In this document: piece after piece, positions 18,644-27,347 of the stretch
Layout of the letters: every line of letters begins with the position of its first letter
How positions within the stretch are numbered: position 1 is the first letter of the stretch
Assembly: GCF_000014065.1 (NCBI RefSeq)
Contig: NC_008044.1
Location: forward strand, 1,449,501-1,513,500
DNA length: 64,000 bases
Source of the DNA: Ruegeria sp. TM1040
GTDB lineage: Bacteria > Pseudomonadota > Alphaproteobacteria > Rhodobacterales > Rhodobacteraceae
Direction: 5' to 3'
Made by a program: the position numbers and the translations under genes
Notes under the pieces: model-generated
The model's input: the letters and a program-made list of their open reading frames with translations, nothing else
What the model was told of the DNA's origin: nothing
Databases searched by the model: none

Positions 18644-18681
18644 TCGCATAAATGCGACATTCCGGAGTAGAATTTCCGGAC
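18644..18681. promoter_or_regulatory. Candidate operator in the mttB/guaA divergent promoter region
   Basis: A perfect palindrome TCGCAT-AA-ATGCGA (18644-18657) is followed by two copies of TTCCGGA (18661-18667 and 18675-18681) 14 bp apart. The segment TAAATGCGACATT (18649-18661) recurs exactly, on the other strand, at 60635-60647 upstream of the ABC importer. The site is 84-121 bp upstream of the mttB start. It is a sequence observation only; no regulator is identified. Confidence 0.4.
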
Positions 18682-18756
18682 TCGGAGAGAGAATTTGCCC
18701 CGCCACAGCCCATCTGACCTCTTGCCAGACGTCCCGCCAGACCCTAAGAGCCAAGC

Positions 18757-20319
18757 ATGACCGAGACAGCCCATGACCGCCTTTTAATTATAGACTTCGG
18801 CAGCCAGGTAACGCAGCTGATTGCGCGCCGCCTGCGCGAGTTGAACGTCTATTGTGAAATCCACCCCTATCAGAATGTCACCATGGACTTCGTGCGCGAG
18901 TTCGCGCCCAAGGCGGTGATCTTCTCTGGTGGTCCCGACAGCGTGACGCGCGAAGGCTCTCCCCGCGCGCCGCAAGAGATTTTTGACTACGGCGTGCCGA
19001 TCCTTGGCATCTGTTATGGCCAGCAAGTGATGATGCATCAGCTTGGCGGCACTGTTCAATCCGGCCATGGAACCGCCGAATTTGGCCGCGCCTATGTGAC
19101 ACCCACCGAAGAGCGCATCGACATGCTCAGCGGCTGGTTCCTGGATCAGACGGAACAGGTCTGGATGAGCCACGGCGACCATGTCTCTGAAATCGCACCC
19201 GGTTTCAAGGTCTACGGCACCTCGCCCAACGCGCCATTTGCGATCACGGCGGATCTGGAGCGCAACTTCTACGCTGTTCAGTTCCACCCCGAGGTTCATC
19301 ACACTCCCAACGGCAAGACGCTCTATGAAAACTTCGTGCGTCTGGCCGGGTTCAGCGGTGACTGGACCATGGGCGCCTATCGCGAGCAGATGGTCGAAAC
19401 CATCCGCGAGCAGGTCGGCGACAAGAAAGTCATCTGTGCCCTTTCGGGTGGCGTCGACAGTTCCGTTGCGGCGGCTCTGATCCACGAGGCGATCGGCGAT
19501 CAGCTGACCTGTGTGTTTGTGGACCATGGTCTTCTGCGCAAGAACGAGGCGGAAGAAGTCGTCGGCATGTTCCGCGACCACATGAACCTGCAGGTCATCC
19601 ACGCGGATGAGACCGAGCTCTTTCTCGGTGAGCTAGAAGGTCAGTCCGACCCCGAAACCAAGCGCAAGATTATCGGCAAGCTGTTCATCGACGTGTTCCA
19701 GAAATACGCCGATCAGATCGAAGGCGCGGAGTTCCTGGCCCAAGGTACGCTCTACCCGGATGTCATCGAGTCGGTCTCGTTCTCTGGTGGCCCTTCGGTG
19801 ACGATCAAGTCGCACCACAACGTCGGTGGTCTGCCCGAAAAAATGGGCCTGAAACTGGTGGAGCCGCTGCGCGAGCTCTTCAAGGACGAAGTGCGCGCGC
19901 TCGGGCGTGAACTTGGCCTGCCCGACAGCTTTATTGGACGGCACCCCTTCCCCGGACCGGGTCTGGCGATCCGTTGCCCCGGCGAGATCACCCGCGACAA
20001 GCTGGACATCCTGCGCGAAGCGGATGCCATCTATATCGACCAGATCCGCAAACACGGTCTTTATGATGAGATCTGGCAGGCCTTTGTGGCGATCCTGCCG
20101 GTGCGCACCGTGGGCGTGATGGGCGACGGTCGCACCTATGACTACGCCTGTGCCCTGCGCGCGGTCACCTCGGTCGATGGGATGACGGCGGATTACTACC
20201 CGTTCAGCCATGAGTTCCTTGGTGAGACCGCAACGCGGATCATCAATGAAGTCAAAGGCATCAACCGTTGCACCTATGACATCACCTCAAAGCCTCCGGG
20301 CACGATCGAGTGGGAATGA
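18757..20319 (+). CDS. guaA: GMP synthase (glutamine-hydrolysing)
   Basis: Converts XMP to GMP using glutamine and ATP. The 520-aa protein has an N-terminal class I glutamine amidotransferase domain (residues 1 to about 200; [20 protein letters not shown], nucleophile Cys in ILGICYGQQ at about 86, FHPEVHHT with His and Glu near 178). The ATP pyrophosphatase domain follows ([17 protein letters not shown]-loop at about 233). The C-terminal dimerisation domain ends in [17 protein letters not shown]. Length and motifs are standard. A strong terminator follows 23 bp after the stop codon, so it is probably transcribed alone. Confidence 0.98.
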   Translation: MTETAHDRLLIIDFGSQVTQLIARRLRELNVYCEIHPYQNVTMDFVREFAPKAVIFSGGPDSVTREGSPRAPQEIFDYGVPILGICYGQQVMMHQLGGTVQSGHGTAEFGRAYVTPTEERIDMLSGWFLDQTEQVWMSHGDHVSEIAPGFKVYGTSPNAPFAITADLERNFYAVQFHPEVHHTPNGKTLYENFVRLAGFSGDWTMGAYREQMVETIREQVGDKKVICALSGGVDSSVAAALIHEAIGDQLTCVFVDHGLLRKNEAEEVVGMFRDHMNLQVIHADETELFLGELEGQSDPETKRKIIGKLFIDVFQKYADQIEGAEFLAQGTLYPDVIESVSFSGGPSVTIKSHHNVGGLPEKMGLKLVEPLRELFKDEVRALGRELGLPDSFIGRHPFPGPGLAIRCPGEITRDKLDILREADAIYIDQIRKHGLYDEIWQAFVAILPVRTVGVMGDGRTYDYACALRAVTSVDGMTADYYPFSHEFLGETATRIINEVKGINRCTYDITSKPPGTIEWE

Positions 20320-20341
20320 TCTCAGGCCCAAGTCTGATACG

Positions 20342-20366
20342 AGCCCCGGTGCTGCGCACCGGGGCT
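20342..20366 (+). terminator. Intrinsic terminator of guaA
   Basis: AGCCCCGGTG-ctgcg-CACCGGGGCT is a perfect 10-bp stem with a 5-nt loop followed by TTTC, immediately downstream of guaA. Confidence 0.85.
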
Positions 20367-20494
20367 TTTCATTTCTGACCCCCACGGGCTCCGCCTCAAA
20401 AGACCGAGGAGCGCGAAGCGCCAGGATGTCATCCCCCGGGGGTTGACCTCCCGCGCTTTTTGTCGCCTCTCTGCACCAAACAAACCGGTGCACC

Positions 20495-21388
20495 ATGACC
20501 CAAACCGCAACAGACTCCGCCGCTGCCCAGCAAAACGCGCTTCTGCGCGCTGCGATCTGGATGATCGGGGCGATTCTGTCGTTTTCTGCCATGGCTATCG
20601 CGGGGCGCGAGGCGGGGCTCACGCTCGATACCTTTGAAATCATGATGTATCGCAGCCTTGTCGGGGTGCTCGTCGTTGCCGGCGCGATCACGCTGATGCG
20701 GCGCTGGCACTTGGTCAGCTCCGAGCGGCTCACGCAGCACGGCCTGCGCAACATGGCGCATTTCACCGGACAGAACCTGTGGTTTTACGCGGTGTCCGTG
20801 ATCCCTCTGGCGCAAGTCTTTGCGCTGGAATTCACCTCTCCGATCTGGGTGATCCTGCTGGCGCCGCTGTTTCTGGGCGAAAAGCTGACCCGGATGCGTG
20901 CGCTGGCTGTCGCGCTTGGCTTTGTGGGCATCCTCATCGTGGCCCGACCAAGCCCGCAGACATTCAACATTGGTCTGGCCTGTGCGGCGGGATCGGCGGT
21001 GTTCTTTGCGCTGACCAACATCGCGACCAAACGCCTGACCCGCAGCGAGAGCATCTGGTCGATCATGTTTTGGCTCACCGCTATGCAGCTGGTGCTTGGG
21101 ATTGTCTTTGCGGGCTGGGACATGGATATCGCCCTGCCCGATGCCCAGAGCCTGCCGTATCTTCTGGTGATCGGCTGCGCCGGTCTCAGCGCCCATTTCT
21201 GCATCACCAACGCGCTTTCGCTGGCGCCCGCTGCATTGGTGGTGCCGATTGATTTTGCCCGATTGCCCTTCATCGCCCTTCTGGCCTGGCTCATTTACGG
21301 CGAGTCGGTAGAGATCTGGCTCTTTGTGGGTGCGGCACTTATTCTCATCGGGAATTTCATAAATATTGTATCCTCTCGGCAACAGTAG
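20495..21388 (+). CDS. DMT-superfamily (EamA) inner-membrane transporter
   Basis: 297-aa integral membrane protein with about ten hydrophobic segments in two repeated halves, the EamA/drug-metabolite transporter pattern. Typical pieces are IAGREAGLTLDTFEIMMYRSLVGVLVV (first repeat), IPLAQVFALEFTSPIWVILLAPLFLGEKLTRMRALAVALGFVGILIVARP, and in the second half APAALVVPIDFARLPFIALLAWLIYGE. Substrates in this family range from amino acids to metabolites and cannot be read from sequence. It stands alone between the guaA terminator and the FadL-like gene. Confidence 0.88.
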   Translation: MTQTATDSAAAQQNALLRAAIWMIGAILSFSAMAIAGREAGLTLDTFEIMMYRSLVGVLVVAGAITLMRRWHLVSSERLTQHGLRNMAHFTGQNLWFYAVSVIPLAQVFALEFTSPIWVILLAPLFLGEKLTRMRALAVALGFVGILIVARPSPQTFNIGLACAAGSAVFFALTNIATKRLTRSESIWSIMFWLTAMQLVLGIVFAGWDMDIALPDAQSLPYLLVIGCAGLSAHFCITNALSLAPAALVVPIDFARLPFIALLAWLIYGESVEIWLFVGAALILIGNFINIVSSRQQ

Positions 21389-21520
21389 GCCATGTGACGC
21401 ACAGTCGCGCCACAAGCTGCCGCCCCGTCAACATTGCGAGATTTGTGACATTTCTTTTACGATTTTCCCCAGTAAGCGCTGCGCAACATCGTTTCGCGAC
21501 GCGCCTGAGGGAGGATCTTT

Positions 21521-22660
21521 ATGAAACATTATATCGCGGCATCCGTTGCTTCGACGCTTCTGGCGACCACGGCGATGGCGAGCGGCTTGGACCGCACCGG
21601 ACAGCCGATCGGACTGATTTTCGAGGAAGGCACCTATGCGGAGTTTTCCTTTGCCACGACATCGGTTGACCTGAGCGGCAACGACCGCACAAGCCTCAAC
21701 CCGGCCGGTTCCGCAAGCGGCGACGTTGGCGAGCGTTTCAACATGCTTAGCGGCGGCTTCAAGACCGACATCAATGATGAGCTGTCTCTGGCCATCATCT
21801 ACGACCAGCCCTGGGGCGTGGACGTGGACTATCCGACCACCAACGGATCCGCACTGCTCGGCGGCACCATGGCGCAAGCGGATTCCAATGCCATCACCGC
21901 TCTGCTGCGCTATAAGCTCAATGATCGCTTCAGCGTGCACGGCGGTCTGCGCTATCAGGAGATCGACGGCGAGATCACCCTGGCAGGCGCAGCCTATAAC
22001 GCCACGGTTCCCCTCTCCGGCTACAACGTGAAAGTGGACCGCGAAGGCGGCTTTGGCTGGGTTGCCGGTGTTGCCTACGAGATCCCAGACATCGCGCTGC
22101 GGTTTGCCCTGACCTACCAGTCCGAAATCGAGCATGATTTCAATCTCACCGAAACAACGCCTGCAGGCGTTCCGGTGATCGGCGGCACGACGCTGAATAC
22201 TACCACCACCACCAAGACTCCTCAGTCTGTGAACCTCGACTTCCAGTCCGGCGTTGCCAAGGACACCATCGTCTTTGGTGGCATCCGCTGGGCCGAGCAC
22301 AGTGTCACCGATCTTGTGGTGCTTAGTGCGCTTGGTGGCCGTGATCTGATCGATCTGGATGACTCCATAACCTACACCATCGGTGTGGGACGCCGCTTCA
22401 ACCAGAACTGGTCCGCATCGCTCGCGTATATCTATGAGGACGCGGATGGCGACAACCTCGTGTCTCCGCTGGCGCCGACCCACGGGATGGAAGCGATCCG
22501 CCTTGGTGTGCAGTACCAGACCGAGAAAATGAAAATCGGCGCGGGCGTGCGCTACACCAAGCTTGGGGATGCGGTTGCATCGCCGGGTGGTACGCCGGTT
22601 GCGAATTTCAACGACAACGATGCGCTGAGCTTTGCCGTCAAGGTTGGCTTTTACTTCTAA
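21521..22660 (+). CDS. OmpP1/FadL-family outer-membrane transport protein
   Basis: 379-aa beta-barrel that takes up long-chain fatty acids or other hydrophobic compounds across the outer membrane. A signal peptide is seen (MKHYIAASVASTLLATTAMA, cut near residue 20). Next comes the short GLDRTGQPIGLIFEEGTYAEFSFA, the FadL-like N-terminal hatch start in this group. Many alternating polar/hydrophobic strands follow, such as LSLAIIYDQPWGVDVDYP, and the C-terminus is ALSFAVKVGFYF, an aromatic beta-signal read by BamA. A GGGAGGA ribosome site precedes the ATG and an intrinsic terminator follows. The substrate is unknown. Confidence 0.88.
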   Translation: MKHYIAASVASTLLATTAMASGLDRTGQPIGLIFEEGTYAEFSFATTSVDLSGNDRTSLNPAGSASGDVGERFNMLSGGFKTDINDELSLAIIYDQPWGVDVDYPTTNGSALLGGTMAQADSNAITALLRYKLNDRFSVHGGLRYQEIDGEITLAGAAYNATVPLSGYNVKVDREGGFGWVAGVAYEIPDIALRFALTYQSEIEHDFNLTETTPAGVPVIGGTTLNTTTTTKTPQSVNLDFQSGVAKDTIVFGGIRWAEHSVTDLVVLSALGGRDLIDLDDSITYTIGVGRRFNQNWSASLAYIYEDADGDNLVSPLAPTHGMEAIRLGVQYQTEKMKIGAGVRYTKLGDAVASPGGTPVANFNDNDALSFAVKVGFYF

Positions 22661-22685
22661 ACGCCGCATCAAAGGACACGGAACT

Positions 22686-22713
22686 GCCCCGCCCTCACTG
22701 GCGGGGCTTTTTT
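22686..22713 (+). terminator. Intrinsic terminator of the FadL-like gene
   Basis: GCCCCGCC and GGCGGGGC arms (22686-22693, 22700-22707) with a 6-nt loop are followed by six T residues, 25 bp after the stop codon. Confidence 0.9.
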
Positions 22714-22819
22714 GTGGGTGACGCCGCGCCGCTTGGCGTCTGGCGTCGCGCCTGTGATTGACCTGTCGCTTCTGCCTGTCTAGCAAGGCAGCGTAGACCG
22801 CGAATAAGGCAGCAGTTTC

Positions 22820-23692
22820 ATGCTATATACCTCCGCTCAGGCGTGGCGCGACGCGCCCTCAAAACGGGTTCTTTTCTTCGGCATGTCCGGGCTTGGAAAA
22901 ACCTATATCAGCAACATCCTGCGCCGCTCCGGTCAGTGGTTTCATTACTCTGCCGATTACCGCATCGGGACGCGCTATATGGGCGAATATATCGCGGACA
23001 ATGCCAAGGCGGAGGCGATGAAAGTCCCGTTTCTGCGCGATCTGCTGCTGTCGGATTCGATTGATATTTCCTCCAATATCACCTTTGAAAACCTGAGCGC
23101 CGTAACCGCCTATCTCGGGGTGCCGGGTGACGCCCAAAAGGGCGGCCTGCCCATCGAGGAGTACCGCACCCGCCAGGACCAGTTCCGCCGCGCCGAAATC
23201 GACGCGCTGCTGGATACGCGCTATTTCATCGACCGTTCCGACCGCATTTACGGCTATCCGCATTTCATCTGCGATTCCGGGGGCTCGATCTGCGAGTGGG
23301 TCGATGCAAATGACCCCAATGATCCGCTCTTGAGCGAACTCAGCGCGCATACGCTTCTGGTCTGGATCAAAGGCACCGAGGATCACACGCAAGAGCTCAT
23401 TCGTCGGTTTGATCGCGCCCCAAAGCCAATGGCCTATCAGCCCGCCTTCCTCACCCGTGTTTGGGAGGAATATCTGAATGAAAACAACATCACAGACGCA
23501 GATGTTGATCCTCATGCCTTCTTGCGCTGGACCTATGCGCAGGCGCTTGCGCACCGTCAGCCCCGCTATGAGGCGATGGCCGCACATTGGGGCGTGACGG
23601 TCACGGCAGATCAGGTGGCACACGTCCAGAACACAAGCGATTTCGAGGAGTTGATTGCATCCGCTCTTGAGACACGAGCGGAACAGACTTAA
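22820..23692 (+). CDS. P-loop ATPase of unknown function upstream of metA
   Basis: 290-aa cytoplasmic protein with a Walker A motif FFGMSGLGKTYISNIL (about residues 19-34). The next segment (SGQWFHYSADYRIGTRYMGE) resembles nucleotide or shikimate kinases, where it would hold the acceptor site. A second block HFICDSGGSICEWVD (about 151-165) may be Walker B-like, followed by LLVWIKGTEDHTQELIRRF. I do not recognise a named family. The gene ends only 45 bp before metA on the same strand and no terminator separates them, so a link with methionine synthesis is possible but unproven. Confidence 0.7.
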   Translation: MLYTSAQAWRDAPSKRVLFFGMSGLGKTYISNILRRSGQWFHYSADYRIGTRYMGEYIADNAKAEAMKVPFLRDLLLSDSIDISSNITFENLSAVTAYLGVPGDAQKGGLPIEEYRTRQDQFRRAEIDALLDTRYFIDRSDRIYGYPHFICDSGGSICEWVDANDPNDPLLSELSAHTLLVWIKGTEDHTQELIRRFDRAPKPMAYQPAFLTRVWEEYLNENNITDADVDPHAFLRWTYAQALAHRQPRYEAMAAHWGVTVTADQVAHVQNTSDFEELIASALETRAEQT

Positions 23693-23737
23693 TTAACGGC
23701 ACCCTGCTACTTTTAGCGCACCCACAAAGGACACGAC

Positions 23738-24676
23738 ATGCCTATCAAGATCCCCGCTGACCTGCCCGCCTACTCCGTCCTGTCGGACGAGGGCGTCATG
23801 GTCATGTCGCCGGATCAAGCGGCGCGTCAGGACATCCGACCGATCAAGATTGGCCTGCTCAACTTGATGCCGAAGAAAATTCAGACGGAAAACCAGTTTG
23901 CCCGTCTGATTGGGGCGACGCCGCTGCAGATCGAGTTCTCCTTGATCCGCATGACCGAGCATCAGACCAAGAACACCGCCGCCGCCCACATGGAAGAGTT
24001 TTATCGCCCCTTTCAGGAGGTGCGCGACGAGAAATTCGATGGTCTGATCATCACCGGTGCTCCGATTGAGCATCTGCCGTTCGAGGACGTCACCTATTGG
24101 CAGGAGCTCTGCGAGGTCTTTGAGTGGACGCAGACCAATGTGCATTCCACCTTTGGCGTTTGCTGGGGCGGCATGGCGATGATCAATTACTTTCACGGCG
24201 TGCGCAAACATATGCTGGATCACAAGGCCTTTGGCTGTTTCCGGCATCAGAACCTGCAGCCGACCTCGCCCTATCTGCGCGGGTTTTCGGATGATTTTGT
24301 GATCCCCGTGTCGCGCTGGACCGAAATGAGCCAGAGCGAGATCGACGCCGCACCGGGTCTGACCACGCTCTTGGGCAGCGCCGATGTCGGCCCCTGCCTC
24401 GTTGAGGACAAGGCGCACCGTGCGCTCTATATCTTCAACCACTTTGAATATGACAGCGACACGCTGAAACAAGAATATGACCGAGATGTCGCCAGCGGCA
24501 CCGAGATCAACGTGCCGATCAACTACTACCCGGACGACGATCCAAGCCAGCGCCCGCTCAACCGTTGGCGCAGCCACGCGCATCTGCTCTATGGCAACTG
24601 GGTGTCTGAAATCTATCAGACGACCCCATATGATGTGGAGCGCATCGGTCTCGACACGACGGACCTTCGGGCCTGA
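23738..24676 (+). CDS. metAA: Homoserine O-acetyltransferase, MetA type (MetAA)
   Basis: Activates homoserine in methionine synthesis. The 312-aa protein belongs to the MetA family. By count, the nucleophile is C142 in FGVCWGGMA, and H235 and E237 lie in IFNHFEYD, the known catalytic set. Residue 111 is Glu ([12 protein letters not shown]). In this family Glu at 111 favours acetyl-CoA and Gly favours succinyl-CoA (work on the Bacillus cereus enzyme), so an acetyltransferase is predicted even though such genes are often labelled succinyltransferase. An AAAGGAC ribosome site precedes the ATG. The upstream 45 bp is too short to hold a complete, convincing SAM riboswitch. Confidence 0.92.
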   Translation: MPIKIPADLPAYSVLSDEGVMVMSPDQAARQDIRPIKIGLLNLMPKKIQTENQFARLIGATPLQIEFSLIRMTEHQTKNTAAAHMEEFYRPFQEVRDEKFDGLIITGAPIEHLPFEDVTYWQELCEVFEWTQTNVHSTFGVCWGGMAMINYFHGVRKHMLDHKAFGCFRHQNLQPTSPYLRGFSDDFVIPVSRWTEMSQSEIDAAPGLTTLLGSADVGPCLVEDKAHRALYIFNHFEYDSDTLKQEYDRDVASGTEINVPINYYPDDDPSQRPLNRWRSHAHLLYGNWVSEIYQTTPYDVERIGLDTTDLRA

Positions 24677-24685
24677 TCTTTGCGG

Positions 24686-25651
24686 ATGAGTGCCATCCTT
24701 GCTCTTGCCGTGACGCTTGGCTTTGCTGGGGTTGCGGGCTTTACCGCCCTGCGCGCCCCACTGCGCGAGGCCGAGAGTATCGCCAATCATCCGCCTCAAG
24801 GACAGTTCCTGAACGTGGACGGCCATCAGATCCATGTGGTCGAGCGCGGCCAGCCGCAAGGCAGCGCCCCTGATCTGGTGCTGATTCATGGGTCCAACGG
24901 CAGCATCCGGGACATGACGTTCCGACTGTCGCCCGCGCTCGAAGAGGCCTATCGCATCTTGATCTTTGATCGACCTGGGCTTGGCTATTCCGATGCAATC
25001 TCCGCTGATGGGACCAGCATCCAAACCCAGGCGGCCATTTTGCAAAAAGCCAGCGCGCGCCTCGGCGCACAGCGCCCGATCGTGCTGGGCCAAAGCTACG
25101 GGGGCGCCGTGGCGCTCGCCTGGGCGACGGAGTTTCCGCAGCATACCGCAGCCGTTGTCAGCGTTTCTGGTGTATCGCACCCTTGGGACGCGGAACTACC
25201 GACCTTTTACAAACTGACCTCGTCGCGCTTTGGCAGCGCGGTCATCGTCCCGCTGCTCACCGCCTTTGTGCCCAAGAGCTATGTACGCGACTCGCTCAAG
25301 GACGTCTTTGCCCCGCAGGCGGTGCCCGACGGGTTTGCAGATCATTTTGGGCTCGCCATGAGCCTGCGCCGCAGTTCCTTGCGGGCCAATGCCAAGCAGC
25401 GCGCCAATCTTCTGACCGAGGTCGAGGCGATGGCGCCAAAGTATCCTGACCTCAGCATGCCCATCGAAGTGGTGCACGGCACCGCCGACACCACCGTGGG
25501 CATATCAATTCATGCCGAGCGCCTTGTTGCGGACAGCCGGACCGCGCGTCTCACGCCGTTGCCGGATGTTGGACATATGCCGCATCAGACCCACACGCAG
25601 GAGGTGGTGGCAGCGGTCCATCGAGCGGCAACGCGGGCAAACTTGCGTTAA
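24686..25651 (+). CDS. Alpha/beta-hydrolase fold protein
   Basis: About 321 residues. An N-terminal hydrophobic segment (MSAILALAVTLGFAGVAGFTAL) suggests a membrane anchor or uncleaved signal. The fold motifs are clear: LVLIHGSNGSIRD (oxyanion region), FDRPGLGYSD, and the nucleophile elbow VLGQSYGGAVALAW with GxSxG near residue 131. The acid and His follow in EVVHGTADTTV and LPDVGHMPHQTH. The ATG at 24686 is preferred; a TTG two codons earlier would also work and would place the start 3 bases after metAA. The substrate is unknown. It is probably read together with metAA. Confidence 0.85.
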   Translation: MSAILALAVTLGFAGVAGFTALRAPLREAESIANHPPQGQFLNVDGHQIHVVERGQPQGSAPDLVLIHGSNGSIRDMTFRLSPALEEAYRILIFDRPGLGYSDAISADGTSIQTQAAILQKASARLGAQRPIVLGQSYGGAVALAWATEFPQHTAAVVSVSGVSHPWDAELPTFYKLTSSRFGSAVIVPLLTAFVPKSYVRDSLKDVFAPQAVPDGFADHFGLAMSLRRSSLRANAKQRANLLTEVEAMAPKYPDLSMPIEVVHGTADTTVGISIHAERLVADSRTARLTPLPDVGHMPHQTHTQEVVAAVHRAATRANLR

Positions 25652-25706
25652 TCGCTTTAACATTGAACAGTGACAGGGCAAGTGTGGGCGGGCGAGAAAG
25701 GACAGG

Positions 25707-26582
25707 GTGGAAATGACTTTGCCATTTGACGGCGCAATCAGCCAGTATTTCGAGAATGAAGCCCCCAAAGAGGTGCGTAAGGCGATCGAGGATGCTGGCA
25801 AGGATGACATTCTGAGCCCCAGCTACCCTTATGACGAAGAGCTCTCCAAGGGCGACTACAAGGATCAATACAGGGCGCTGCAGGTCGAGCTGGTCAAGCT
25901 TCAAGCGTCGCTCAAGGCGTCTGGTCAGCGCGTCGCGATTGTCTTTGAGGGGCGCGACGCTGCTGGAAAAGGCGGTACAATCAAACGCTTCCGCGAGAAC
26001 CTGAACCCCCGCGGGGCCCGCGTTGTGGCGCTTGGCAAACCCACCGAAACCGAGGCAACGCAATGGTATTTCCAGCGCTACATCTCTCAGCTGCCGGCGG
26101 GCGGAGAGATCGTCTTTTTTGACCGCAGCTGGTACAATCGCGGAGTCGTCGAGAAGGTTTTTGACTTTTGCACTGACAGCCAGCGCAGGCACTTCTTTTC
26201 GCAAGTCACTGACTTTGAAAAGATGCTGGTCGACGAAGGGATCCAACTGTTCAAATTCTGGCTGAATGTGGGGCGTGCCGAACAATTGCGCCGTTTTCTG
26301 GCCCGCGAGAGCGATCCACTCAAACAGTGGAAACTCAGCTGGATCGATGTTGAAGGGCTGAAACGCTGGGACGCCTATTCAGAGGCAATCCAGGAAACGC
26401 TCACCCTGAGTCACCGCCCCGAGGCCCCCTGGACCATCGTGCGCTCTGATGACAAGAAACGTGCGCGGCTTGAGGCCATCCGGCATGTGCTGCTGTCTGT
26501 CGACTACGCCAACAAGGATCGCGCTGCGCTCGGCAGCGCTGACCCGCTGATTTGTGGAGGCCCCGAGATCTGGGATGGCTAA
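25707..26582 (+). CDS. ppk2: Polyphosphate kinase 2 (PPK2 family)
   Basis: Transfers phosphate between polyphosphate and nucleotides, usually making ATP or GTP from the diphosphate. The 291-aa single-domain protein has Walker [17 protein letters not shown] (about residues 78-93), Walker B-type [17 protein letters not shown] (about 135-151) and the lid region with [29 protein letters not shown]. The pattern fits the one-domain PPK2 class I. The start is GTG at 25707 or ATG at 25713; AAGGAC lies close to the GTG and better spaced from the ATG. The last 8 bases overlap the start of the TetR gene. Confidence 0.92.
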   Translation: MEMTLPFDGAISQYFENEAPKEVRKAIEDAGKDDILSPSYPYDEELSKGDYKDQYRALQVELVKLQASLKASGQRVAIVFEGRDAAGKGGTIKRFRENLNPRGARVVALGKPTETEATQWYFQRYISQLPAGGEIVFFDRSWYNRGVVEKVFDFCTDSQRRHFFSQVTDFEKMLVDEGIQLFKFWLNVGRAEQLRRFLARESDPLKQWKLSWIDVEGLKRWDAYSEAIQETLTLSHRPEAPWTIVRSDDKKRARLEAIRHVLLSVDYANKDRAALGSADPLICGGPEIWDG

Positions 26583-27192
26583 ACGTGGCTATCATCACGG
26601 TAATCTCCGCCAGGCTCTGGTGGAATCCGCCCTGCGCCTCATCGAGGTCAAGGGGCCGACGGGGTTTACGCTTTCGGAGGCCGCCAAACAGGCTGGCGTC
26701 ACCCCGGCTGCCGTTTACCGCCATTTCGAGGGGCGCGAAGATCTGATTGCAGAAGCCGCACGGCAGGGCTTTTTGATGTTTGCGGACTTGTTGCAGCACG
26801 CCTATGATAAATATCAGTCGTCTGCGCTGGCCGCGTTTGAAGCGACCGGACGTGCCTATCTCGCCTTCGCGCGCAAACACCCCGGTCACTATATCGCGAT
26901 GTTTGAAAGCGGCATTTCGGCCAATCGCACGCCCGAGCTGGCAGAAGCCGCGAGCCGCGCGCGCGGAGTGCTCGAACAAGCCGCCGCCAAACTCAGCCAA
27001 CATATACCGGCCGAAAAACGCCCGCCTGCCTCCATGTTCTCGGCCCATGTCATGGCCATGAGCCACGGTGTCGTGGAACTTTATGCGCGCAACGCGCCGG
27101 GCACTGCCTCGCCTTATGCGCCAGAGGATCTCTTGGAGAGCGGCATTGGCGTGTACCTGCGGGGCCTTGGATTGATTGATCCAGATAGCTGA
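26575..27192 (+). CDS. TetR-family transcriptional regulator
   Basis: 205-aa one-component repressor. The N-terminal HTH is clear ([38 protein letters not shown], about residues 20-57); the C-terminus is a helical ligand domain. The start [15 protein letters not shown] at 26575 fits the family, in which YHHGNLR is a common opening. It overlaps the last 8 bases of ppk2, so the two are translationally coupled, and ppk2 or its own operon is a plausible target. The effector cannot be read from the sequence. Confidence 0.9.
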   Translation: MAKRGYHHGNLRQALVESALRLIEVKGPTGFTLSEAAKQAGVTPAAVYRHFEGREDLIAEAARQGFLMFADLLQHAYDKYQSSALAAFEATGRAYLAFARKHPGHYIAMFESGISANRTPELAEAASRARGVLEQAAAKLSQHIPAEKRPPASMFSAHVMAMSHGVVELYARNAPGTASPYAPEDLLESGIGVYLRGLGLIDPDS

Positions 27193-27347
27193 GTGATTGA
27201 GGGCGCTCTTGTCCGTGCCCGGTGCCTCTTTTATCCGTGCGCGCTTAATCCGCTGCCTTTTAATGATCGCCGCATTCCCGTTTCAGGATGAGTTAACCAT
27301 CGCCTCCTAGATTGTTCTAAGTTTGCGCTGTTTACGAGGATGAGTCT

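Noticed and set aside
21428-22786. 452-codon open frame opposite the FadL-like gene
   Set aside because: Antisense shadow; the plus strand has a signal peptide, ribosome site, beta-signal and terminator.
23693-23737. SAM riboswitch upstream of metAA
   Set aside because: Only 45 bases separate the upstream gene from metAA, and I could not build a convincing SAM-II pseudoknot.
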